A DNA stretch of 38,742 bases from DAINRZ01 sp964634885 (GTDB lineage: Bacteria > Bacteroidota > Ignavibacteria > Kapaibacteriales > UBA2268), in NCBI GenBank assembly GCA_964634885.1, contig CAZWLN010000045.1, positions 1 to 38,742 of the forward strand, read 5' to 3'. Under the pieces are notes generated by a model. It did no database searches. It was not told the DNA's origin and saw nothing but the letters and a program-made list of their open reading frames with translations. The position numbers and the translations under genes are program-made. This document shows, piece after piece, positions 8,435 through 16,451 of the stretch (positions are counted from its first letter, which is position 1; every line of letters starts with the position of its first letter).

Positions 8435-8893
8435 TTATTTCAAGAAAGACAGGACAGCGCCGACAGGCACGCCTGAACGTTCTGAGACCTCCTCCGGCGT
8501 CAGCCCGCCCTCGTGCATTCGTCTCAGGAATACTCCGAGCGGTTCGCCCACTTCAATCAGGTGGCCGTCAGGATCGAAGAAGCGTATCGTGAGCTGCCCC
8601 CAGGGCTCTTCCTGCACGCCGTGAAGGAACCTGACAGCGCCGTTGTTCAGACGGGAGAACAGGCCGGGAATGTCGTCTTCCTCGAAATAGAGTTCGAACC
8701 TGTTGGAGTCGGAAAAAGCCTCGAGACTGCTGCCGATGATGTGTTCCTTCCATATCGCCCAGATTGCAAGGCCTCCCTTGAAGGCGACGTTGGCGCCGAA
8801 GTCGTGTTCGATCTCTAATCCCAGGTTGTCGCGGTAAAAAGCAGTGGAAGCTGCAATATCCTTCACAAAGACTACTGTTGAGTTGAGTTTCAT
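8435..8893 (-). CDS. VOC/glyoxalase-fold protein with C-terminal HTH-like tail
   Basis: A 152-residue protein. Residues 1 to about 118 form a vicinal-oxygen-chelate domain: the opening strand MKLNSTVVFVKDIAASTAFYRDNLGL, the middle NRFELYFEEDDI, and the closing RFFDPDGHLIEVGEPL typical of glyoxalase/bleomycin-resistance proteins. The last about 30 residues (GLTPEEVSERSGVPVGAVLSFLK) look like a small helix-turn-helix rather than part of the VOC fold. The substrate cannot be inferred; the family includes isomerases, dioxygenases and drug-binding proteins. AGGA lies eight bases before the ATG. It is 80 bp upstream of the M16 gene on the same strand. Confidence 0.88.
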   Translation of the reverse strand: MKLNSTVVFVKDIAASTAFYRDNLGLEIEHDFGANVAFKGGLAIWAIWKEHIIGSSLEAFSDSNRFELYFEEDDIPGLFSRLNNGAVRFLHGVQEEPWGQLTIRFFDPDGHLIEVGEPLGVFLRRMHEGGLTPEEVSERSGVPVGAVLSFLK

Positions 8894-8973
8894 TGTTTTC
8901 CTGCTATTATTTATTAAAAATATAAATCAAAATTTGTATCGTGAAAAATTGGAGTTAATGCTACCAAGGGTTT

Positions 8974-9969
8974 TCAGTACCACTTCTTCCTTTTCATGAA
9001 AAGCAGCATTGCTACGGCTATTATGAGCATGATAGCGCTGACGGCAAGATAGCCGTACTGAAAATCGAGCAATGGTATATATCCGAAGTTCATCCCGTAG
9101 AAACCTGTGATGAATGTCAGGGGCAGGAAGATGGAGGAAAAGATTGTCAGTGTCCTCATTACCCGTTCCATTTTTTCATTGACGTTGGCCCGGTATATGT
9201 CCATCAGCTCCGTGTTCCAGCGCCTCAGGTCAGTCAGGGTTTCCTTCAGGTCGATGACTCTTCGGAAGACAGACTCTTTGATGGACTGCTGGTCTTCGAG
9301 GTCCAGTACGGGAGTGTCTTCGGCAAGTAAGATGTCGTTGACATTGTCCAGTTCTATCAGGTATTCCCTGAACGGCAGTATCTGTTTCCTGAGGTTGAGA
9401 ATGCGCGCCAGCGTCCTTTTCGAATAGCGGGAGAGTACTTCTTCCTCGGCTTTCTCATGGAGTTCGTTGAACTTGACGAAGAAGTCGAAGTACCTGTCGA
9501 TGACACATACCTTCAGCATTTTGTAAAAGAGGAAACCCACGCTTTTACCGATGGCGTTGCTCTTGCTTGTGCGCATCCTGTCGGTAACGGACTGAAACAG
9601 GCCAAGCCCCTTTTCTTCGACGGTAATAATAAAGTCCTCGCCGACGATGAAACTTACATGCTCGTCTTTGACGTCGGACCTTGCCGAGCTGTCATGCTTA
9701 ACTAAGAATTTGACAAAAAAGATGTTGCCCATTGTTTCATGGAGTTCGAACCTGGCGGTGTCGATCAGGTCAGGAATCAGGGCCTCCGGGATGGCAAGGG
9801 CGCCGAAGACTGCACGGATGCTGTCCACATCGACGACAGTGTTGAAATGTATCCACATCTTGTAGTGCCTGTCCATCTTTGCCAGGACTTCATTGACAGA
9901 GGTACACTGGTGGAATTTTACGTCTTTGTCATTGTAAAGGCTCAGGTTAATAGCATAATTAAATTCCAT
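8974..9969 (-). CDS. corA: CorA-family divalent cation transporter
   Basis: A 331-residue inner-membrane Mg2+/Co2+ channel of the CorA (2-TM-GxN) family. A large cytoplasmic N-terminal domain contains the conserved FFVKFLVKHD and FIVGEDFIITV strands and the long helix with RRWNTELMDIYRANVNEKMERVMRTLTIFSSIFLPLTFI. It ends in two transmembrane segments around the selectivity signature YGMN (about residues 291-294). The tail after TM2 is the usual positively charged KRKKWY. Length and order are normal for the family. The start at 9969 is divergent from the M28 peptidase gene, with a 92-bp AT-rich gap. Confidence 0.95.
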   Translation of the reverse strand: MEFNYAINLSLYNDKDVKFHQCTSVNEVLAKMDRHYKMWIHFNTVVDVDSIRAVFGALAIPEALIPDLIDTARFELHETMGNIFFVKFLVKHDSSARSDVKDEHVSFIVGEDFIITVEEKGLGLFQSVTDRMRTSKSNAIGKSVGFLFYKMLKVCVIDRYFDFFVKFNELHEKAEEEVLSRYSKRTLARILNLRKQILPFREYLIELDNVNDILLAEDTPVLDLEDQQSIKESVFRRVIDLKETLTDLRRWNTELMDIYRANVNEKMERVMRTLTIFSSIFLPLTFITGFYGMNFGYIPLLDFQYGYLAVSAIMLIIAVAMLLFMKRKKWY

Positions 9970-10061
9970 TTATTTACTCTCGTAACAATAAAATGACTAT
10001 TTTCAAATCTAATACAATTGTTTATTAAATAAAATTGATAATTTTTGTTTTGGTAAAGCAA

Positions 10062-11840
10062 ATGAAAACAAAGTTCAGAGTTGCGATAATAATAATGCTG
10101 GCTGCCGGTTACGTGCAGTTGTACCCTGCCGGGCCAATCGACGGTACGAACCTCAGGAATCATGTCGAATACCTCGCTTCAGACTCACTGGCAGGCAGGG
10201 AACCCGGGACTCCCGGCGACAGGGCGGCAGCAGGCTATATCAGGAATATTATGAAACAGCAGGGCCTGAAGATGCTTTTCGAGGACGGCTACCAGTCCTT
10301 ACGGATTGAGACGGGGGTAGTGCCAGGCAAAGGTGACAAGCTGGAATTTGACGGTTTCAAAGGCGTAGTTGCCAGGGATTTTCTGCCCCTGGCATTTTCT
10401 GCTCACAAGGCAGTAATAAAGGCTCCCGTCGTCTTCGCCGGCTGGGGTTTCAGTATAAAAACCCAGTTGATTGACTGGAACGACTACGAGAATCTCGACG
10501 TAGAAGGAAAATGGGTGATGGTGTTGAAAGGAGCACCGCAATCGAAAAACAAGAATATTAATTATGACGAGTATTCCACCACCAGGTCAAAAGCCAGGGT
10601 GGCTAAAGAAAAGAAAGCCGCAGGCATAATATTTGTATCGGGCAGTAAAACTGAACCTGAAGACGTTCTCTCGCCGATTACTGCCGAAGATTTCAGGTTC
10701 GGCGAAGAAATACCGGCAATCCAGATTACCCGGGCAACAGCAGAGAGGCTGCTGCGTAAGAATGGCATTACTGTAAGGGAAATCGAAGCGCTGCTCGACA
10801 GTGCCCAGAAATACTGCTCCTTTGAGACTGGCATTACTGCAACCATTGCTACCAGCCTGAAAACAAAAGGAGTCAGGACACATAATGTAGTTGGACTGCT
10901 CGAAGGAACAGACAAAAAGCTGAAGGATGAGTATATTGTGGTTGGGGCACACTACGACCACCTGGGGATGGGCGGCGCCGGATCGCGTATGCCCGACACT
11001 GTCGCTGTCCACAACGGAGCCGACGACAACGCCTCGGGGACGGCAACAATGCTTGAACTTATTGACTATTTCTGGGGGCACAGGCCCAAACGCAGCATCA
11101 TCTTTGCAGCATTTACAGGAGAGGAACTTGGGACTTTAGGCTCGCGTGAATTCGTATCTTCTCCTCCTGTCGATCTTAAGAAGATTAAATTCATGGTTAA
11201 TTTTGACATGATCGGAAGAATCGACCCGGAAGCGAAAATACTGACAATTACCGGCACCGGCACAGCAAAAGGACTCGATTCGATTGTCCGCGTCTGCGGA
11301 GAGAAGTCAGGGCTGTCTCTGGCCTTAAGGCCTGAAGGCATTGGGCCTTCCGACCAGGTAAGTTTCTATATAAAAGATATTCCGGTGCTTAACTTCTTCG
11401 GCAAGGCACACCTCGATTACCACACACCTTTCGACGATACCGACAAAATTAACTACCCCGGCCTGGAGCTTGTTGCCCGTTTTGCTGCCGTGCTTGTGGA
11501 AACAATTGCCGGCACAGATAAACCCCTGGAATTTTGCGAGTCCGGGCCTAAAAAAGCTCCTGAAGGAGCAGGACACGGCGGTTTGAAAGCCTCTCTCGGC
11601 ATCATGCCCGATTTCTCGGCTGTGGGCATTGCCGGTGTACGCGTCGAAGCGGTCAATCCGACAAAACCTGCTGCGAGCGCTGGCATGCAAAAAGGCGACA
11701 TCATCGTTGCCATCGACGGTAAGTCTGTATCCGACCTTTATGAATACACTGCACGCATGAAAAAATACAGCAGGGGAGACCGCATCAGTGTGGACATCAT
11801 CAGGAACGGCGTAAAGGAAGTACTGATTGTTGACTTGTAG
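10062..11840 (+). CDS. Secreted M28 zinc aminopeptidase with PA and PDZ domains
   Basis: A 592-residue exported peptidase. The signal peptide is MKTKFRVAIIIMLAAGYVQL. After a short helical region (NHVEYLASDSLAGREPGT) comes a PA-type insert (about 100-250, with AAGIIFVSG). The M28 catalytic domain follows with all ligands visible: GAHYDHLG (His296), HNGADDNASG (Asp321), FTGEELG (catalytic Glu354, ligand Glu355), NFDMIGR (Asp382) and YHTPFDD (His454). The C-terminus is a PDZ domain (PAASAGMQKGDIIVAIDG). Such enzymes remove N-terminal residues from peptides in the periplasm or outside the cell; the substrate is unknown. The ATG at 10062 gives a proper signal peptide; the longer in-frame start (TTG, 10035) does not. 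Confidence 0.95.
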   Translation: MKTKFRVAIIIMLAAGYVQLYPAGPIDGTNLRNHVEYLASDSLAGREPGTPGDRAAAGYIRNIMKQQGLKMLFEDGYQSLRIETGVVPGKGDKLEFDGFKGVVARDFLPLAFSAHKAVIKAPVVFAGWGFSIKTQLIDWNDYENLDVEGKWVMVLKGAPQSKNKNINYDEYSTTRSKARVAKEKKAAGIIFVSGSKTEPEDVLSPITAEDFRFGEEIPAIQITRATAERLLRKNGITVREIEALLDSAQKYCSFETGITATIATSLKTKGVRTHNVVGLLEGTDKKLKDEYIVVGAHYDHLGMGGAGSRMPDTVAVHNGADDNASGTATMLELIDYFWGHRPKRSIIFAAFTGEELGTLGSREFVSSPPVDLKKIKFMVNFDMIGRIDPEAKILTITGTGTAKGLDSIVRVCGEKSGLSLALRPEGIGPSDQVSFYIKDIPVLNFFGKAHLDYHTPFDDTDKINYPGLELVARFAAVLVETIAGTDKPLEFCESGPKKAPEGAGHGGLKASLGIMPDFSAVGIAGVRVEAVNPTKPAASAGMQKGDIIVAIDGKSVSDLYEYTARMKKYSRGDRISVDIIRNGVKEVLIVDL

Positions 11841-12181
11841 GAAGGGTTTACGCATCAAACCTTCCGAAAGTTGGGAACCTTCGGAAGGTTCACGACGGGC
11901 AAGGAGGGGAAAACCACTATATCGCTATATATCAATTGTTTATGTCATATTTATAATGCATAACGCAATATCCCGGTTTATAATGGTATGTAAATATGAG
12001 GTAAGCGTCTGAAAAGCCGGCCCCAACTCGTTTGGAAAAATTTTGATTTGGCATGGAAATTGAATTTCATAAGATTTTTCATTTATTTTCGATTATATAT
12101 TGAGACCTTTTCCTCATTAATGTGTCATTATGATTGAATTTTGAAAGATATTCAAATATATGTTTATGGCGGAGGCGCTCT
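11841..12181. other. Intergenic gap with one repeat hairpin and an AT-rich leader
   Basis: About 340 bp without a credible gene. The first 50 bp hold the AACCTTCCGAA inverted repeat. The rest is AT-rich DNA that presumably holds the promoter of the downstream T9SS cargo gene; I could not place a confident -33/-7 pair. GGAGG at 12171-12175 is a strong ribosome binding site for the ATG at 12182. Confidence 0.55.
11858..11890. repeat. AACCTTCCGA-family inverted repeat after the M28 gene
   Basis: Perfect 11-bp arms AACCTTCCGAA (11858-11868) and TTCGGAAGGTT (11880-11890) enclose an 11-nt loop, 17 bp after the M28 stop codon. No T-tract follows, so it is a weak candidate terminator. Related sequences occur at 15164-15181 (half copy with the same CGCATCAAACCTTC lead-in) and 30285-30315, which points to a dispersed element. 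Confidence 0.75.
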
Positions 12182-15109
12182 ATGAAGACAAAAAATTTAC
12201 TATTGCTTGTAATCCTGATTCTTGTAAATAGCACAGCTCATGGAAATTCTATCCGGGTTGACTCACTGCAATACCTGATGCAGAGCAGCGTCCCCGGAAC
12301 TTTTAATGAAATTGCCGAACCCGTCGACAACTTTGAAATATTACTGTTCGACAGCCTGTATGGGAGGATGATACCGAGAGCTGTTTTCAGGAACACTTCC
12401 GGGAACAAATCCCTGGATTTCACAGCTTGCCTGTCCATCATCAGCATCGCATCCGGTAACAATGTATATATGCATGAAATAAACATTGATTCAGCGCTGC
12501 AAATTAATGGTTCGAATTGTGGTGTGAAGCTTTTCGACAAAAACGGGAAAGAACTCTCCGGTGTAACGAAGGTTCCACCGGGCGGCAGTGCAGAAGTTAC
12601 TTTCAGTGAATTTTTTCCTTACGACAGCAGTTTTGTTTCCGACGGTAAACTTCGTTTGGCCGTTTTTTCGAAGTTTCCTGATGATGGCACTATTGGGGAC
12701 TCCTTGTCTTACACCATCGAGGTAGTTAAACTGAAGAAAGATATGATGTCCCGTTCCGTTACTTCCGGACAAGGCAAGGACAATGCCATGCATCCGGTTT
12801 CGAATAATTGGATATGCAAGGGCGTAGAAGTCGTCGATGCCTGGGATTATGCACAGTTTCTTGACAAAGTCGGTTTTGATCTCGTTGACAAAAACATTTG
12901 GTACGACTACAATGCCTCTGAAGACGGCGAGGTTTTTGCAAAACAGAAAATAACAATAACTCCCAAGAAGGCTCACGTGTATTGCCTGAATAGGGTCGAT
13001 CCGGAAAATATGGAATATAAGTCAGGCAAGCCCTCAGGCGACACAATGATTTCGCAGATAATCGACCTGGATAATTATATGCAACCGGAACTTGATATTT
13101 CACTATTAAGATCAGCAGGTAAACTCAACAGTTTCGACAGAGGATGGCAGGACAAAACCCTGGCAGGGCCTGAATGCAGGGTTACATATCCTGATGATAT
13201 TTATAAAGCAATACAGGAACCCGACAAGTTAATAGTTGATTTCCTGGCATCCAATGAATTGGAAAAGGTTTTAAATCCTGATGAAGATGACTGGAATAAA
13301 CTACCCGGTACTGACAGCCCGGCCTGTCCTCTTCTAACAATTTTCGGGGGCGGCGGCTATGTCGAAGGCTATAATAAGGACACTGCATTAACATTTGATA
13401 AGGGGTTGAGATTCGATCCGTATGACCATGGAAGGGATAACCATTTTACAGGATATAGAATTGCCATACCCGATTCGGTTAAGCGTTCCTGTCGGTACAT
13501 TCGGTTCCGTGTCAGGGTATGCGCGTCTAAAGACGGCAGTTCGAATTTAATTAAAGATGACTATGATGATTTCTTAATTAAGGACATAAGACTCTTGAAT
13601 ATTATCGACGAATACGTTTACGACCTATCCACTACGTCCTTTTCCGACCAGAGTAAGTTCACGGTTTATCCAAAAAGAAAAAGTACGGTGATCATGCCTG
13701 TTGCTAAGTTTGAGAACCTTAACAGGATACTTGCTCCAGGTTTTTGTAGCGGAAGTTTCTTAACCTATGGAGATTCTGCCATTTTTTTTTATAATCTGGC
13801 GCAATTTGCTGGAAGAGTTCCAGCAGAAAGCACAGTCTTTTCGCGTTTTGAAATATCGTTTTTAGTACCTAAGGAAAAATCCTATTGGCCGATTCCTAGG
13901 CCGGTTGATATTGCAGACTCCCTGAAACCAGGTTGGAATACAATACAGGCTTTGGTCATGATAGAAGATATTTCTTCCTTAGATTTGAATCGGGATAATG
14001 ATGTATTATACGGCAAATTGAGGATTTTTGTTGATAATAGCATCGGCTACGACGATCCTGATAATATTGTCAACGATGTACCTGAATTTTCGGGTGTACC
14101 GGGAAGCGGGCTTAACCTCCTTGCTTCCTCAACAGGTAACAATGACTATTCCAATTCATTCGGATTTCCCGGTGGTAACGGTTCAGGACAGATTGCCATG
14201 AGATTTAAACTGGGTGAAAAGGATACAATTTATGGGTTCAGGACGTTTTTTGCCGGCAATGTCCGGACAAATGAAGATGTACGATTCTGTATCTATACAG
14301 ATACAAGCGCTAATTATTCTTACAATAGAAAGCAGGGGAATTGCCTGCCTTACCAGATTGTCCCGGGTTCGGAGATATACCGTAAAAAAGCGAAGGACGA
14401 CCTGACCGGAGAGATAAAATACGATGAATACGTAACTTATGTCTATGACAAGCCGATGGTACTGCCAACAGGTGTTTACTGGGCTGTAATAGGCCAGACA
14501 GGCAATGAAGGCCTTAACATAGGGGGATCGAAATACAGGATGGGTATGGCAACAACTGTGTACGACCCAAAGGGCAACGGCGACAACGGAGTTACTGTAA
14601 TGGTTAACGAGGCGTTCAGAACAAGAAACTGGAATACTTTCGCATACCAGAACAATATCGACGAAGGGCCATGGGTACCGTTCACACCAATGGTCGGCAA
14701 TCCTGCATATTCCTATTTGGACCATTGCGGCACTGTTTCCAGTGGAAGCGACAGCGTCCGTACTTTCCAGCGTGGTACTTTTGTGCCAATGTTCAGGGTC
14801 TATATGGACGGCAGCCACTATGAACCGGGCAGTGTGGAAGACGGCTTTGCTTCCGGCACTTGCCGTATCAGCCCCAATCCTGTCGTAAACAGCGCAGTCC
14901 TGAACTTCGATTCATCGCGGGACACAAAAGGCGCCGTGGAGATCAGGGACATTCTTGGAAATGTCGTCTTACGAATGGCAGATGTTGCTGCAAACGAAGG
15001 TAGCAACAGCGTAATTATGGACTGTACAACATTAAACAGCGGCATATACTTCTGTGTATTATACCTTAACGGTCAAAAAACCACTATAAAATTTAATGTT
15101 ATTAAATAG
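12182..15109 (+). CDS. Large secreted protein with T9SS type A C-terminal sorting domain
   Basis: A 975-residue protein with signal peptide MKTKNLLLLVILILVNSTAHG and a C-terminal type IX secretion sorting domain over the last about 85 residues: ISPNPVVNSAVLNF, the strand VEIRDILGNVV, then SGIYFCVLYLNGQ and the terminal lysine. It should be exported by Sec, passed through the T9SS and left on the surface or released. The body (about 25-890) is rich in Asp, Asn and Tyr and looks like beta-sandwich modules; I recognise no catalytic domain. GGAGG seven bases upstream fixes the ATG at 12182; the longer in-frame TTG at 12134 would bury the signal peptide. It is flanked by repeat-bearing gaps and appears monocistronic. 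Confidence 0.9.
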   Translation: MKTKNLLLLVILILVNSTAHGNSIRVDSLQYLMQSSVPGTFNEIAEPVDNFEILLFDSLYGRMIPRAVFRNTSGNKSLDFTACLSIISIASGNNVYMHEINIDSALQINGSNCGVKLFDKNGKELSGVTKVPPGGSAEVTFSEFFPYDSSFVSDGKLRLAVFSKFPDDGTIGDSLSYTIEVVKLKKDMMSRSVTSGQGKDNAMHPVSNNWICKGVEVVDAWDYAQFLDKVGFDLVDKNIWYDYNASEDGEVFAKQKITITPKKAHVYCLNRVDPENMEYKSGKPSGDTMISQIIDLDNYMQPELDISLLRSAGKLNSFDRGWQDKTLAGPECRVTYPDDIYKAIQEPDKLIVDFLASNELEKVLNPDEDDWNKLPGTDSPACPLLTIFGGGGYVEGYNKDTALTFDKGLRFDPYDHGRDNHFTGYRIAIPDSVKRSCRYIRFRVRVCASKDGSSNLIKDDYDDFLIKDIRLLNIIDEYVYDLSTTSFSDQSKFTVYPKRKSTVIMPVAKFENLNRILAPGFCSGSFLTYGDSAIFFYNLAQFAGRVPAESTVFSRFEISFLVPKEKSYWPIPRPVDIADSLKPGWNTIQALVMIEDISSLDLNRDNDVLYGKLRIFVDNSIGYDDPDNIVNDVPEFSGVPGSGLNLLASSTGNNDYSNSFGFPGGNGSGQIAMRFKLGEKDTIYGFRTFFAGNVRTNEDVRFCIYTDTSANYSYNRKQGNCLPYQIVPGSEIYRKKAKDDLTGEIKYDEYVTYVYDKPMVLPTGVYWAVIGQTGNEGLNIGGSKYRMGMATTVYDPKGNGDNGVTVMVNEAFRTRNWNTFAYQNNIDEGPWVPFTPMVGNPAYSYLDHCGTVSSGSDSVRTFQRGTFVPMFRVYMDGSHYEPGSVEDGFASGTCRISPNPVVNSAVLNFDSSRDTKGAVEIRDILGNVVLRMADVAANEGSNSVIMDCTTLNSGIYFCVLYLNGQKTTIKFNVIK

Positions 15110-15199
15110 CAGGGTTGAACGGTAAAAGAAGTAATAATTCAGGACTCATTCAGGAATTTTCATCGCATCAAACCTTCGGAAGATACAGGATGGGGATGG

Positions 15200-15298
15200 C
15201 TGCAAGATGGAGTTCATCTCAACACTCCAGGAACGGAGTAGATTTGTTTCTTTAGCTATTCAACACACGCCATAAATGACGTGGCTATTGAGAGAGGA
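15200..15298 (+). repeat. Dispersed ~100-bp repeat, copy A
   Basis: Read on the plus strand, this contains CACTCCAGGAACGGAGTAGA, then CGCCATAAATGACGTGG and GAGAGAGG. The reverse complement of 19852-19950 shows the same order of words with scattered substitutions (by eye about four in five bases agree). Its core CACGCCATAAATGACGTG is an almost perfect palindrome. Confidence 0.75.
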
Positions 15299-15346
15299 AA
15301 AATGGCCCGGGACTGATTCTTCTTACATTCAGAATTCAGCATTCGT

Positions 15347-15379
15347 CATTGGCTACGCCGGTCTCGCTACGCTCGGCTC
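15347..15379 (-). repeat. 33-bp GAGCCG element, reverse-oriented copy
   Basis: On the minus strand it reads GAGCCGAGCG, TAGCGAGACC, GGCGTAGCCAATG. It agrees with the plus-strand copy at 38537-38569 at 31 of 33 positions; both differences are C/T. More diverged or partial copies lie at 19393-19411, 19733-19765 and about 15509-15526. Copies are usually bordered by GAATTCTGA runs. Confidence 0.85.
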
Positions 15380-15408
15380 GTAATTCACCCAACTCCACAC
15401 TCCTATAA

Positions 15409-15499
15409 CCAGCCACCAGCCACTGACCACTAACCACCAACCACAAACCACCAGCCACTGACCACTAACCACCAGCCACCAGCCACTGACCACCAGTCA
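15409..15499. repeat. Heptamer tandem array (13 units)
   Basis: Thirteen consecutive 7-nt units can be read without a gap: CCAGCCA, CCAGCCA, CTGACCA, CTAACCA, CCAACCA, CAAACCA, CCAGCCA, CTGACCA, CTAACCA, CCAGCCA, CCAGCCA, CTGACCA, CCAGTCA. The consensus is CNRRYCA. It is the same family as the array at 1-70. The period and lack of unique spacers exclude a CRISPR array. Confidence 0.9.
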
Positions 15500-15558
15500 C
15501 CACTCCTCACTCGCTGCGCCCGGCTCAGAATTCAGCATTCAGCATTCAGAATTCAGAA

Positions 15559-15861
15559 TTAATTCCCGTTTCCTTTGTCTTTAACGGGCTTGGGTTTGTC
15601 TTTCGGTTTGTTGTCCGACGGTTTATCTTTTCCCTTGTCTTTTTTTGCTTCGTCAGATTTTTCTTTCAATGCATTGAGGCTGTCGATCTTGGTGGAATCC
15701 ACCTCGTTGATGAGGATGTCGTCGTGGGCTGCAGTCTTAGGTTGAAGGGTTTCTACTTCGCCTACGGGAACTGCCGACTGGTTCTGTTCTTCCTGTCCTC
15801 CGCAGCCGGCCAGAAAGGCTGTCGAGCATGCCACAATTAATGCTATCATTATTCTTTTCAT
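15559..15861 (-). CDS. Small lipoprotein with Lys/Asp/Pro-rich tail
   Basis: A 100-residue protein with a lipoprotein signal peptide: MKRIMIALIVACSTAF followed by the lipobox LAGC (lipidated Cys20). The mature part is short and probably disordered: a Gln/Glu-rich start, a middle with ILINEVDSTKIDSLNALKEK, then a Lys/Asp/Pro-rich tail (KPKDKPKPVKDKGNGN). I recognise no family; such proteins often act as small periplasmic tethers, but no role can be assigned. It lies 19 bp downstream of the PsbP-like gene on the same strand, so co-transcription is likely. Its stop codon sits directly against the GAATTC-type repeats. Confidence 0.8.
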   Translation of the reverse strand: MKRIMIALIVACSTAFLAGCGGQEEQNQSAVPVGEVETLQPKTAAHDDILINEVDSTKIDSLNALKEKSDEAKKDKGKDKPSDNKPKDKPKPVKDKGNGN

Positions 15862-15880
15862 TTCGTTCTCCCGTAATACT

Positions 15881-16372
15881 CTATATTGGTTTGATACTGT
15901 TTATTATCCTGTTGATGACGGCGCTCATGAGAGTATTCGTCTGTTCATCATTGACAGTAGTAATGATCAGCGCCTTGTTCGTCGATGTGCGAATAATGGC
16001 AAACGTAAGAATGTCGGATTGTTCCGTGTCGAAGTCCAGCTTAGCCCTGCCGGTCAGAGCCTGCATTCCGTTAATCCGGCGGGCTTCCTTTTTGATGAGC
16101 CTGAAAGAAGCGTAGTCTTGGAGTATGTTCTCCTTCAGTTCATTGAAAAGTGTGTCGGGATTCTCGAAAGGCAGTACGTTGACCATTAGTATTATTGCCT
16201 CGTCCGGTGAACTGGCGTAGATGACGTCCGGTTCGTCGTCGCGATAGTCCACGCTCCAATTCTCGGGGAAGTCCATCTCAATCCCTGCGCTGCCGAACTG
16301 GTAGGGCCGGGCCAGTGTACCGGCAGACCCTATGAACAGGAACGAAAACAATAAATACTTAATACAAAACAT
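15881..16372 (-). CDS. Exported PsbP/DcrB-like protein of unknown function
   Basis: A protein of about 163 residues with an N-terminal signal peptide (MFCIKYLLFSFLFIGSAGTL). The mature sequence has the feel of the PsbP/Mog1/DcrB fold: GIEMDFPENWSVDY at the start of the domain, SSPDEAIILMVNVLP, a helix NELKENILQDY, then INGMQALTGRAKLDF and a closing strand and helix ending INRIINSIKPI. This is fold-level resemblance only; no function is implied. The start is uncertain: a GTG at 16393 adds seven residues, and neither start has a clear Shine-Dalgarno. It is downstream of yifB (79-bp gap) and upstream of the small lipoprotein gene. Confidence 0.75.
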   Translation of the reverse strand: MFCIKYLLFSFLFIGSAGTLARPYQFGSAGIEMDFPENWSVDYRDDEPDVIYASSPDEAIILMVNVLPFENPDTLFNELKENILQDYASFRLIKKEARRINGMQALTGRAKLDFDTEQSDILTFAIIRTSTNKALIITTVNDEQTNTLMSAVINRIINSIKPI

Positions 16373-16451
16373 AAATACAAATATTCTAATCACTACTTAT
16401 AAAAAAGCAAAATTATTACAGATAAGTTTAAAAAGTAAATATTATTTTTTA

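Larger units (their letters stand above)
15110..15558. repeat. Intergenic repeat mosaic between the T9SS gene and the lipoprotein gene
   Basis: A gene-free stretch of about 450 bp made of repeat modules. In order: a half copy of the AACCTTCCGA element (15164-15181); a roughly 100-bp dispersed repeat (15200-15298); GAATTC-type runs in reverse orientation with one 33-bp GAGCCG element (15347-15379); a heptamer array (15409-15499); and a second GAGCCG fragment with TTCAGAATTCAGCATTCAG runs (about 15505-15558) that abut the stop codon of the lipoprotein gene. I see no open reading frame with family character here. Confidence 0.8.

Noticed and set aside
10035..10061. Upstream TTG start for the M28 peptidase
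   Set aside because: The extension would bury the signal peptide; the ATG at 10062 gives a normal one.
15409..15499. Heptamer array as CRISPR or coding low-complexity tract
   Set aside because: The period is 7 nt with no spacers, and no open frame with a start and gene context covers it.
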